Assembly (NCBI RefSeq): GCF_001649575.2
Contig: NC_051431.1
Location: 9,130,798-9,194,797 of the forward strand
Direction: 5' to 3'
DNA: 64,000 nucleotides
Source of the DNA: Kryptolebias marmoratus
Taxonomy: Eukaryota > Chordata > Actinopteri > Cyprinodontiformes > Rivulidae
The position numbers were made by a program, and so were the translations under genes. Each line of letters begins with the position of its first letter. The first letter of the stretch is position 1. Positions 1 to 11,478 of the stretch are shown here, in pieces. Under the pieces are notes generated by a model. That model searched no databases and was not told the DNA's origin. It was given only the letters and a program-made list of their open reading frames with translations.

Positions 1-3000
1 CAGCCGGCGGGCTCGTGGGCCTGGAGCAGGACCTGGACCGGTGGACCATCCAGTCTGGTCAGTCGGGGTCCGAATACGCCAAGCTCCAGTACGCCAAGAA
101 GAGCGGCGGTGAGTGTTTTAGCCCGTCAGCGGCGCGTTTTATTCACACAAACCAAACTGCGCACGCAAACGGTGATGTAGGGATGAACTGAAGTTAGCAT
201 TTATACATAAAAACAAACAAACGGGGGGAAAAACTGGTGGAACGATGGTTGATCAGCCTCAACTTTTTGTCTGAATATATTCCATAAATCTGAAATCTGT
301 GTGACAATAAATGATGAATTATGGGACATTATCTCCTCTTCTTCATATGTTGGTTGGTATTTTCCATGCTAAAGAGCAAAATAATAGAAGAGACCGAGCT
401 CCTTTTCTTGGGGCAACTGTGGCTCAGTGGTTAGAGCAGTCATCCTCCGATGAAAGAGTCGGAGGTTCAATTCCAGCAGTTTGAAGCACTGATTAGCCTC
501 TATAGGGGATTTATTCAGGTTACCTTTGTAGAGATGTAGCAGAGTCCTGTATGGATGTGGGTTTGGGTAAATGAGGACACAGGTTGGGTTGTTAAGCGCT
601 TTGAGTGGCTTGATTGGCTAGAAAGGTGCGATATAAGCACAGTCCAGTTATCATCTCAGTGGGCTGCGCCAACGTTCGCAGCAGTTCTGTTCCCCGGCTC
701 GAGCTGCACAGGTGGGATGTTTTGCCGCTCGAATATATCTGTGCGACAGACTTTCTCCCAGAGTTGTCCAAGTGTCTCGAACCCGTGGCAGCCCGTCTCA
801 TGAGCTTTTATTTCAGGGTTGGCCAATCCTGGCCCTGGAGGGCCTCTATCCTGCACGTTTTCCTTCCTCTGCTCCAACACACCTGATTTAAATCAATGAA
901 TGGTTAACAGGCTTCTGCAGAACATGAAGAGGCGATTCAGCCACTGAATCAGGTGTGTTGGAGCAGGGAAACAAGGAAAACCTGCAGGATGGTGGCCCTC
1001 GAGGACCAGGATTGGACATCCCTGTTTTATTTGGACGCCTGCGCCGCGGCAGTTCTCAGGACAGACAATGTGTCCATCTCGATGACAAATAATAACTACT
1101 AAAACACTGGTCCAGATCCTTCTGTCTTTTATTCCAAAAGTGTACTCCGGGAAATTAAATCATAATAGTGGGAGCTGCAGCTGAATGTTTGTGTGTTTTC
1201 TTGCAGTTTTAGACCCAAGTAGATCCCTCCCGATGCTGCTGCAGCTCAGAAACCCCACAGATCCCTTCCTGAGCATTTTTTATTTTATTTATTGCCTCAC
1301 CAGACTTCTCCTCTGTTCTTTTAAAACACGTTTAGATGCTCAGACTGTGAATTTATTTACTTATTTACATGAAATCAGCTGGAACTTGTCGATGTCCTCT
1401 AAGGTTCAGCTTCGTTCTACAGCATTTTGACCTTTTGGCCTTTTTTCTGCTTCGTTTACAGAAAGATAAGGTCTTACATTGAATGTTTTTATGTGAATTA
1501 AACACATCTATAACCGATTTATAAAATGGGGTTACACCAACCAAAACAAATGCTGTAAAGCTCCACTTTCCCTCAGCCACTGCTCAGGTGTTTCTATTTT
1601 CCTTCCAAGGAGTCAAACTTTCTTGTCATCTCTTAGCGGGGTTTTGAGCGAAGGTTCTCCGGATTTTCCGAGAGCCCGTCAATCTTTCTTTTCTTTTTTT
1701 TTCTTTTTTTTTTTTACCTTTAGGCTCTGGCTGCTTTTCCGTTCAGTTTTCAGTCCGCTCCTGTTTTTGCTGAACCCTTGGCACATCTCAACACGGCGTG
1801 TTCCCTAAAAAATTTAAAGGGAACCGGACGGGTTGAAGAGCAGAGAGAGGTTCGTCAGAGCTGGAAAAAACAACTCGTGACAGGTGAATCTGAGAGGGAG
1901 CTTTCTGCCGAAACAGGAGACCCAACATCCTCCGGTGTGCTGCCCATCGATGCTTGTTACGTTTGGCTTTTTTATTTTTTTTTATCAACTCAGCTTCAGA
2001 AACAGGAACAAATAGTGCCTTTTGCCACGTGCTGCAATTTCAAATGGATTATTAGATCCACTGTTGATTGGTTCATTAGGATAAACAGCCTTTTTATTGC
2101 TTAAATGACCCATGTGAGGTGTAAAAATGAAAAGAATTATTAGATACAAGAACTTATTGTATTTAAAACAAAAATGTACCCTTTATTAGGACTTTTAGTT
2201 TAAAAATACGACTCCAGACGCAGTCTGTGCCGCACGCCTCCCCCTCCTTTTCTTTATGTTTATCTTCCAGATGCGTCATCTGTTTAAGGTTTGAATAAAA
2301 GCGTATTGTAACTAAGGCCGTAAAGGTTTTCTGAAGCTAAGAGCTCCGTGAGTTTGTGCATCTATTGAAACCCAAGGTGGCTCCGAAGAGAAATAAAAGG
2401 TCAACAAAGGAGCGCGTCCTTCAGGCGCTCGCAGACAGAGAGAGGGAGAGAGGGACGGGTTTTAAAGCGCAGCGTTTGTTCGAGCAGATCCATCACGTAA
2501 AACCGGCCAGGCGTTTCTGCTTTAGGGTCAGGGTGAGGAGAAATTTAATAATTAAACGGGAATTCTGCTTGGTGCTGCTTATTCGAAAGGACCTAACGGC
2601 GCCACACTGACGGTTGCAGGAAATGTAGAGATTTAAGAGCGCGGTCCGAGATCTGTCTGTAGGTGTTTCTACGTGTGTGTGTGTGTGTGAATACAAACGC
2701 TGATTAATGACGTGGAGTCAGGTGCAGAGAAGCAGGGCCGCCAGGGAGGTGGTGAACCGAGGCCTCGCCAAGTCCAAAATGTGTGACGGCCGTTTGTTCC
2801 CGTTTTTTCCAGACAAAGCGGCGCAGCAGTCGTCGTCTCCGGGGTCCTCGCCCAAGTCGGCTCCTCTCACCTGGGTGGACGTCTTGTCTCTGCCTCTGCC
2901 CCCCAACAGGGAGGGAGGTCGCGCAATGGGCGACAAAGACAAGGCGCAGCACAGGTGAGGCCTCGCGCCATGGCGATCCGGTTCTGTCTTAGCTATTCCA

Positions 3001-4217
3001 AGAAAGTAAAGTAGGAATTTATAAGGTTTCAAATCGTTTCGTTCTGATTTTATTTACATTTGACACAACTGTTTTAGTTACAGGGTCCAAGTCTTCCTTG
3101 TGGGGCTCAGAATTCGAACCCATTCTCTTCCGTTTCCAGGAATAAGACGCTTCCCGCGCTCGTTTTTATTCCGTGTCTTTATTAATAGCACGAGGGCCTG
3201 TGGCGTCATTCCTCTGACAGCAGGAGTTAAGGCAGCTGGACGTCAGAGCGCTCCTCGAACGTTGCCAGGGCTGTCAGACGAAACTTAAGTGAAGTTTAGA
3301 GTCTGGGGAGTTTTGCAAATTAACCGCTGTCTCTGCAGGCAGCGAGCAGCTTCAGGCTCCGGGGCGGCGGCGGCGGAGGAGGGGAGCGTCGACTCTAACC
3401 AGTTCTGACACGTTAGATTGAGGACAGAACGGGGCTGGGGATCGGAGGGCTGGTCTGACTGCGCCGCGTCTTCTGTAATGACATTAGCCTCCGTCTGACA
3501 GACGGAATTAGTGCTTTCCGTTGTCAGTGGCACGTCCGTCATTAAATCAGCCCTGATGGCGATAAGATGACAACGGAAATCACGGAGGTGGATCCTGTCC
3601 TCTGTCATTCTGCTTCTCCTTTCAGATAGGAACTTTAAAAAACAGCATTTATTCCTTTTTTCTTTTTCTTTACTTGCCCTTTTTTTAATTTTACATCAGT
3701 CGACACGTAGGAGTGTTTCTCCACAGACAGTTTGTCTCTTTGAATTTAAACTAATCGACACATTTCTTTGAACGTTATGTTGGATCTGCGCAAAAACACC
3801 GCCTGGGTCTGTGTGCTCGCGTGCTCCTCTGTCTGCCTGTCAGCAAAATATCACTGAACAGATTCTAGTGAAACTCACTGGACGTACGTCTCCAACCTGA
3901 TTCAAGATGGCCGCCACAGCCGACTGAATGTAAAGCAGTTATTTTTACAAACACGGAGGTAAAGTTCGGCGTTATAGAAGACGAGAGTAGTTTAAAACTC
4001 CCAACATGAACAGCTTTAATTATAAACTAGACATTTCCAGAAGTTTTTTTTATTTTTTTATTAACATGGTGGAAAGTTGCCTTCTAGTTGAATTATTTTC
4101 TCCACCAACATGGCCGTCCCCTCCAGCTACCGTGTGAAATGGGGTTCAGTTATTTAGGTGGAGGTATCGGGACTCTCGTGCAGCGTTTCATGCAGAAACT
4201 TTGCACGGTGAATACAG

Positions 4218-4255
<38 letters not shown>

Positions 4256-7198
4256 CATGTATTCTGAAGGTCGAGCCTTCGGCGACTCATTCCTTTCCTT
4301 TGCCTGCACGTACTGCGATGCTGTCTGTATAAGGTCAAACGCAGATTCTGCTCCATCGCTCAGGCGGAGGACGCCATTCAACGACCGGTGGACGGCTCGG
4401 GCTTTAGAGGCGTCCGAGAAAGCCGGAGGCGTCTGCTGAGTTAATCAGCTCTAAAAACGGATTGGTCAGAAGAGATAATAAGACTGATTTAAGCAGTTTT
4501 TAATAAAGAAATGAAAGGACAAGTCGTCCGTGTTGTGTTTAGGTTGATGAAAGCTCATTCTGCTCTCAGCTTCGAGGAGGAAGACGATGACTGGTGTCCC
4601 CCGCTGCCGGCCAGAACCTACCTGATGGACACGTCCAGAGAGGAGGTCTCGAGCCTGCCCTCGAAAGCAGAGGAGCTTCCCTTCGCGGCGCCTCCGCAGC
4701 GAGAGCCGCCCGAGCCCGGCGGCAGTCCTCGCCTTCAGCACCTGGACCTGCTGGCCCGTCACCACCTGGGCTCCCAGGTGTCCCAGTCCAACCCGGACCT
4801 GTTCACCAACACCAGGGCCCTGGACGCCAGTGGTTTCTACAGCGCGGGCCACTGGGGAGAGAATTTCAGGGGAGAAAGCCTCGGCAAAGGTCAGTCTGAA
4901 GGGGCCCTCGCAGCGGCGTCGTGTCGCGTTTAACAACCTGAAGGCGTTCGGGGGAGGCGGTTATTTTAACCATCAAAATTTTATTTTAATTCATCAAAAC
5001 GATTGGCTGATTCAGGAGACGGGCGCCTTGACTCCTGGCTTCTGTCCTTTTAATGCTTTTCAGAATATTTACCTTTATTTCCAATAATGTTCCCCACAGA
5101 GATACCCTGAGATCTCTTCAGCTGCAGTTTTTCTTTTTCTTTTAATCTTCTTCAGTGAACTCCATCTGTGTTTGTCTTCTACGATACTTTTAGCTTTCAG
5201 CTACCGTTCTGTTAGTTCTAGTTTCTTCTATTTTAGCTACCCTTTTGCTACTTTTAGTTTTAAGCAGTTGTTCTGCTTTTATTAGCTTTGAGCCAGCCTT
5301 TTAATAGGTTTAGTCAGCTTTTTGATGCTTTTAACTTTCAGCTACCGTTCCTTTATTTCCAGGTTTTAACTTTTAACCTTTTAGCTTTTAGCTACTGTTC
5401 TGCTATTATTAGCTTTTAGATAACCTTTTGCTACTCTTAGTTTTCAGCTACCGTTTTGTTACTTACAAGGTTTTAGCTAGCATTTTAATAGTTTGTAAGC
5501 TTTTTGAAACTTTTAGCTTCTCGCTACAGTTTTGCTGCTTTCATCTTTAGCTAGCCTTTTGCTACATTTAGCTTTTAGCTAGAAAATTAAAAGTTTTAGT
5601 CAGCTTTTTGATACTTTTAACTTTCAGCTACTGTTCTGTTATTTCTAGGTTTTAATCAGCATGTTGGTCCTTTTAGCTTTTAGCTCTTGTTCTGCTATTA
5701 TTAGCTTTTACCAATCCTCTTGCTACTTTTAGTTTTCAGCTACCGTTCTGTTACTTCTAGGTTTTAGCTATCATTTTTATAGTTTGTAAGCTTTTTGATA
5801 CTTTTTAGCTTCTAGCTACAGTTTTGCTGCTTTTATCTTTTAGCTAGCCTTATGCTACATTTAGCTTTTAGTTAGCCTTTTGATACTTTTAACTTCTAGC
5901 TAGCCTTTTAATAGTTTTACTCAGCTTTTTGATACGTTTACCTTTCAGCTAGTATTTAGCTAACTTTAGCTTGTACCTTGGCCTTTTGCTACTTTAGTCT
6001 TCAGCTAGCAATTTGTTTCTTTTAGCCTTTTGCAACTTTTAGCTTCTAGCTACCATTTTGCTACTTTAGTCTTCAGCTAGCCTTTAACTTCATTGAGCTT
6101 TTAGCATTTTGCTCCTTTTTCTTTTTGAGTTTTTTTTTTTTTTTGGCTCTGCTTCTTTTAGCTTTACCGTCTTCAACGTCTTCAGTTTCAGCTCCTTCAG
6201 CTCAGTTAAGATAAACCTCCTCTCTTGTCAGGACCTTCGGCTGCTGCAGCTGCAGAGTCGAGCCCCGCAGCTCAGGTCCACAGGTCCAGAGGCAAGAAGC
6301 GAGTCCCCAAAGACGGACAAGTCCGAAGAGACAGGCACGGAGACGCAGGTACGACTCCCTCGCCTAACATACAGAAGAAGAACGCTCGGGCAGCGAGGTT
6401 TCCGTAGCAGCTGCCCAAAAATTTACTTTGGACTCAGTTTACAACAGATTATTTCATCATTTTGAAGAATTTGCTGGAACTTTAGGGATTATTAGACCTT
6501 AATGTGCGTTCCTTTATTGCTTAAGCTCCTTTTTTTATTAATATATTAAACTTTATCTTATAGGTTTGTTTTAGGAGAAAATCCAAACATGAGGGCTCAA
6601 GACCTAAGAGCCAAACTTTATTTCCAAAGTTCATTTCTAAAACGAAACAGGCCAACCCTGAAAATAAGGTTATGTGAGTGTGGGTTTATCTGTAAGCTGA
6701 CTGCAGCCCGACGCCTGATGTTAGAGGGTCATTAAGACTTTGTTCTTTGCTTCACGAGACAAAATTTCCAGCCATAAATAAAACACACTAAACCCCAAAA
6801 AAGCTATTATACTGGAGCTAAAATCGAGTTCTGACAGGGAAGTGTGTTTGAACTGTATGCATAAAATAAACCTTAATTAGCATATATGGATTCTAACATG
6901 CTAATGGTAAAGAGATGAAGCTTTATGTATGTATTTCATGTGTTTAACTCTTTCCATCATCACTCGGTGACCACAGGTCGCCTGTAATGACCAAATATTT
7001 TAACGATCTAGAAAGTGGCTAATGGTCATTTTGACAAACATGGCGCCACATGCTAATCAGGGCGCTTTGGAGTCAGCCAGCTGCACTCGAGGGCGAGGGT
7101 TCCCCGCTGCTTCTGGTCTTTATGCAAAGCCGTGTCTTCATGTTTAAAACACAAACAGCGGAGTGATATCGCCTCATCTGGCACCCAGCAGCAACGTG

Positions 7199-7241
<43 letters not shown>

Positions 7242-8525
7242 AAAATGTCAAGATGATTCCTTTAAAGATGATTATTTCTTTGTGTTTTCCTTTAAATCGT
7301 CGCCGATGACTCACACGCAGATCTCCCCCCTCCGCCAGCTCCCCCCTCCTCCTCCTCCGCCGCCGGCGACGACGACGACAACTCCCTGCGGCTCTTTGTG
7401 GACGCCTCTTTGGGGAGCGACCTGCCTGCCCTCCCAAAAAGGGGGGAGCGTCCCTGCGGCCAAACGGGGGGGTTGGCGAAGTGGTTACCGGAAGGTGAAA
7501 GGCACGATTCAGGTACGCCGGAAACGGATTCAGCTTTATAACTTCCAGCTAACAATTTGATACTTTTAGCTAACTTTTTGATACATTTAGCATTTAGCTA
7601 GCATTCTGCTGCTGTTATCTAGCCTTTTGATACTTTTAGCTTTTGGCTACCCTTTTTAGTGTCTAGCTAGCCATTTGACCATTTCATACTTTTAGCTATT
7701 GTTTTCCTACTTTTAGCTTGTAGCTACCTTTTTGATACGTTTAGCTTTTAGCTACCCTTTTGCTACTTTACATTAAAGCTGTTCTTTTGCTGCTTTTAGC
7801 TTTGAGCTACTTTTGCGGCTTTTAGCAAGCATTTTGCTAGTTTTAGCTTCTAGCTATTGTTTTTCTACTTTTAGCTTGTAGCTAGCTTTTTAATGCTTTT
7901 AGCTACCATTTGGCTACTTTACATTAAAGCTATTCTTTTGCTGCTTTTAGCTTTGAGCGACCCTTTTGCTGCTTTGTGCAAGTGTTTTGCTAGTTTTAGC
8001 TTGTAGCTAACCTTTTCATACATTGAGCATTTAGCTAGTATTCTGCTACCAGTAACTTTTAGCAAGCATTTTGCTACCTTGCTGTTAAGGTATTCTTTTC
8101 CTGTTTCTAGCTTTTTGTTAACTTTTGCTGCTTTTAGCTTCTAGCTAGTCTTTTGCTGTTTTTAAAGCAGTTTTTTTGCTTCTTTTAGCTTGCAGCTATT
8201 AGTTTGCTTCTTTTATTGTCTCAGTTCCAGCTTCTTCAGCTCTTTTCAGCAGTTGTTCAGCTCTAAGCGTCTAGAAAGAAGGCAGCAGCTGAGCTCGACT
8301 CTCGGCCTGCCCATCAGCCGAATCTAGAAACAGCTGAAACTCTGACCGATGTGTTTGTCGTGAGCAGATGAGAACGTCACCCCCTACGGACAGCCGAACA
8401 TCCTGTCCAAGGTGCAGGCGTCGGGCTATGGGTCTCTCGGTGGAAGAGTCTTTCCCCGGCCGGCCGCCGCAGTCCAGAGGAGAGATGAGGTACGTCTGCA
8501 GGGGCAGCTGCAAGCCGCCGAGTGA
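1..8525 (+). CDS. robo3: Roundabout axon-guidance receptor, cytoplasmic-tail exons (robo3-like, 5' truncated)
   Basis: This is the 3' part of a Robo receptor, a single-pass membrane protein that binds Slit and steers axons; only cytoplasmic tail is present. Exons seen: 1-108, 2813-2954, 4543-4889 (or acceptor 4570), 6232-6348, 7321-7512, 8368-8489. Phases agree across all junctions. Motifs recall the conserved Robo tail: LTWVDVLSLPLPP (CC2-like), DDWCPPLPARTYL, a basic KKRVPKDGQVRRD stretch followed by DLPPPPAPPSS (CC3-like), and VTPYGQPNILSKV near the C-terminus. The 3' end is uncertain. Exon 8368 ends at a strong donor (GAG|GTACGT), but reading through it gives a stop at 8523-8525. No convincing further exon was found, although an AATAAA lies at 11473-11478. 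The family call rests on motif order. The choice of robo3 over its paralogues is inferred from linkage to hspa8, as on human chromosome 11q24, and is less certain. Confidence 0.75.
413..660 (+). repeat. tRNA-derived SINE, plus orientation
   Basis: The head looks like a polymerase III internal promoter. It has an A-box-like TGGCTCAGTGGTTAGAGC at about 420-437 and a B box GGTTCAATTCC at 464-474. The unrelated body ends near an AGCGCTTTGAGTGGC motif. A related copy lies reversed at about 47870-48168 in the window. The tRNA-like head is not a tRNA gene, because no cloverleaf or acceptor stem closes. Ends are approximate. Confidence 0.7.
814..1024. mobile_element. Palindromic hAT-type MITE with exact 8-bp target duplication
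   Basis: The 211-bp element is almost one long inverted repeat. Its left end CAGGGTTGGCCAATCCTGG matches the reverse complement of its right end, and the inner arms both carry CTCCAACACACCTGAT. It is flanked by the identical 8-mer TTTTATTT at 806-813 and 1025-1032, the duplication length expected for hAT transposases. It has no coding capacity. Related copies lie at 32095-32308 and 47312-47516. Confidence 0.85.
4222..4254. repeat. (AC)n microsatellite
   Basis: An uninterrupted AC dinucleotide run in a robo3 intron. The poly-CV open frames across it are artefacts. Confidence 0.95.
5200..6120. repeat. Diverged TTTTAGCTA minisatellite, first block
   Basis: About 0.9 kb of imperfect repeats of roughly 28-30 bp, built from TTTTGCTACTTTTAGC and TTTTAGCTAGCC-type words, fill most of the robo3 intron before exon 6232-6348. 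No coding potential is seen. A second block of the same sequence type occupies the intron at 7543-8220. Confidence 0.85.
7201..7239. repeat. (CA)n microsatellite
   Basis: An uninterrupted CA run in the robo3 intron, about 80 bp upstream of exon 7321-7512. Confidence 0.95.
7543..8220. repeat. Diverged TTTTAGCTA minisatellite, second block
   Basis: About 0.7 kb of the same TTTTAGCTTNTAGCTA-type repeat seen at 5200-6120. It lies in the next-but-one robo3 intron, between exons 7321-7512 and 8368-8489. Repeat words are degenerate, which suggests an old array. Confidence 0.85.
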
Positions 8526-11472
8526 CACGCGGCGCTCGTTACGGTCAATCCGACAACACACCGAGGGCAGCTTGACACGCTGACTGGCAGCCATTTATTG
8601 TGGCCGAGGGCCAAACGGCAGTTATCTTCAACACCCGGGAGAAGCTCTGCAGCCCCCGGTGAAACCATTAAAAATACAAGATGGAGTTTCAAATTCGCCC
8701 GCTTGTTGTGGAGCAAATGTGTTTTAACAGATACGGACGAAATCAATCAGATGATTCGATAACACACCCGGAAATCTGTTTTTTAGAATAACATCTAGGC
8801 TTAGTCTACACTTCTTCAAATATTAAAAAAAAAACTGCTTTTATTCGGCCATGTTAGCACCTCCAGTCCAGACACAAATTAAGATTTGATGAGAAAAAAA
8901 CATTAATTTTATGTAAAAAGTGCTTCTCAAAGCAGAGCATTTTGTTTGTTTGTTTGTTTTTAGTGGATCCATGTGGACAGGAGATAAGGAGCTTTTCAGA
9001 AACAATGACGTAGCTGCCTTTTAAAGCCCAAGAACAAGCTGATATGAAGCTGTTTTTACTGGGGGGGTTTTCTGGGTAGGTCTCACTTCATCTCCATCCT
9101 GTTGCCATTAAACTGAAAGTTATCAGCTGAGAAGAAACTGTAAAAAGTCCAGAAAAAACAAGTTTTATCAACATAAATAAAGATGAAAGTCCCGCCTTTG
9201 CACCCCCCTGACTCGCTAACAGGCTGTCAATCAAAGTGTAACTTGACACTTTTTGAAAATTTAAAATATTAATTAAAACGATAAGATAAATGTTATCCGA
9301 AGTGTATTTTTGTGTTTTCGTCAGGGAAATGCCCCATTCGTTGACATGGAGGGGCGGGACTTAAAAACAAGTACTGCAGGCAGCCACTAGGGGGCGGCGA
9401 TGTGGCTTCAACTTCCAGCTTCCAGTTCTGTGTCTAAGATCTGTCGATGAGCTGAACATGTTTCTTTCTCTGTACTTCGATACGTCATCAGTCTGGACGT
9501 TCACGCCCCCTAGTGGTGCAGCCCAGTAGAACGTGTAGACAGAAAAAAACAAACAAAAAAAAACAAATCTGGAGTCAAGTGAACCGGGCCTTAATTACTG
9601 GTATTTTTAATTTGCTCAAAAAATTATTAAACTATAGATTATGAAAGTGACTAAAAGCTGAAAAAGGACATGTTTTAGCTTTATGTGAATTTGAAACAGA
9701 AAGATTACAAAATGCACTTATTCTTTTACTCTAAGTCTTTTAAATATTTTACCTCTTTATACTGATGCCTATTGTTGTGTATTACATCAAGGCACATATT
9801 GTGTTTATGTGCCTTGATTGGCTAAATCATAAAGCCCTTTGGTCAACTTTAAAATGTGCTTTAAAAATTAAATGAATGTTGACGTTTGACTTTAGTCTTT
9901 CTTGCAACAAAAAAAAAAGAAATGATGGCGGATAAAATGTCCTGTTTAAGTCTTTTTTATTACAGGCTCAGTATACGACGTGGAAATCGCTGCAGCGTAT
10001 CATGAGCTGGTTTATGAGCTGAAATGGAGAAGCAGGTTTCAGCCAAATATATTTACATTTTGTACCCGGTAGAGATATTTATGTTTTGCTTCAGAGGCAT
10101 GTTTTTAACGGTGTGTCATTAATGGGGCTGTTATAGCTGTTTTTGCCTCCCAAGCATCAATGTTAGGTTGATACGTTCTCTTCCTTTACAATCGATAATC
10201 TGAGCGGCGCATTAAGCGTGTGGGCTCATCAGTAGGTTTGGAGCCGCTCTGACACTTTACTCCCCGGCATTGATTCAGAAATCTGATTCTGAGCAGAATC
10301 TGCAGCAAAACCCTGAGTCAGTGGGCTTTTAAACGGCCCGAGAGGCCGCTCGATAAGTCCGTGGTGCATTTAAATTTAGTCGCAAGTCAGCGTTTAAATG
10401 TTGTTTCTTTCTGTTGCTCCACATGTTTACCTACAGAATGTGTCAGCGAGTTTTTTTTTTGTTTTTTTTTCTTTTACACACCCAGAGGTAAAAATCTTGG
10501 GAGTTCAGATCGATTATGAGAACGGTTAGGAAGTAGGAGAAGAAGAAAAGTCTGGATGTGGGTCAACAAATAGTCCTGATGGAAGTGATGTTAGCTTCGT
10601 TTGTTTGGGGATTTCTGCACAAATCTCTTTTTGGTCCAGGTCTTAGGCTCTTAGGTCGGTTCGTATTTTTAACAAAATATTTGTTTTTGAATTCCGACAC
10701 TCATATTTTTGGATTTTCTGGTCACTGTTTGAGCTGTTCTTGGCCTCAAAACACCCGGAAACGTGATGTAATTCATGCCACAGCTGCCTGTGTCCTCATC
10801 CTTGGCACAAAGTCGAGCTCGTCCTCGTCCTCGGCGCCGGTTGGACGCCCCTCGTCCCTGATCTCAAGCGTCCAGCGGCGGCTCGTCTCACTGCTCCCTC
10901 TGTGTGTGTCGTGTCTTCCTCCCAGAACCTCATATAAAGACGGCGGCAGCTGATTACGTGACGTGACGGCTTCCTTTCTCCTCCCCGACTTCCTGTCTTT
11001 GCCAGCCATCAATCCGTTGCCATGGCGCCGTTTGGAGGAACCGACGACAAAAAGGGAAAGCATCAAGGCCTGCCATCTGCCATTTCTGTTCGTTGTGTAC
11101 TTTATTTGATCGATTCCGTCTCCATTCTTTTGTGATTTCCCTCACCCCTTTCTGTATAAAGACATTCTCAGTGTAATTTTCTAAAAGATCTGATCAGATA
11201 TATTGCTAAAAGAAGGACGTGGAAGAAATATTTTTAGGTAAAAAGGGACAAATATTATTGGATTGTTGTACCACAGATTATTGAATGTACCTTTTTCTTC
11301 GTTTCTGCCCATGACACCATGATGCTGCGTGTTTGACAGAAGTTGGGAAAGAAAACAAGTTAAAGCTCATTTTGTTGGCGCGAGTGTGTGTGTGTGTGTG
11401 TCAGTACTTTTCTCATTTCTGTGTGGCTGTGTATTGTAGTAGATCACCCGTGTGTTATTTTTTAAACTCAAC

Positions 11473-11478
11473 AATAAA
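11473..11478 (+). promoter_or_regulatory. Possible polyadenylation signal AATAAA
   Basis: AATAAA in the sequence context ACTCAACAATAAAGGC. A GT-rich run follows at about 11497-11513, as expected of a downstream element. It may end the robo3 transcript, about 3 kb beyond the last supported exon. This is position-based inference only. Confidence 0.3.

Noticed and set aside
413..480. Possible tRNA gene
   Set aside because: A and B boxes are present but no acceptor stem or anticodon arm closes, and a reversed copy at 47870-48168 shows it is a SINE head.
7132..7560. 142-codon plus-strand frame over the robo3 exon
   Set aside because: It runs through a CA microsatellite in a frame different from the conserved robo3 exon 7321-7512.
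10558..10953. 131-codon frame as the last robo3 exon
   Set aside because: Only a short serine-rich part faintly recalls Robo tails. The acceptor is weak, and no clear homology was seen.
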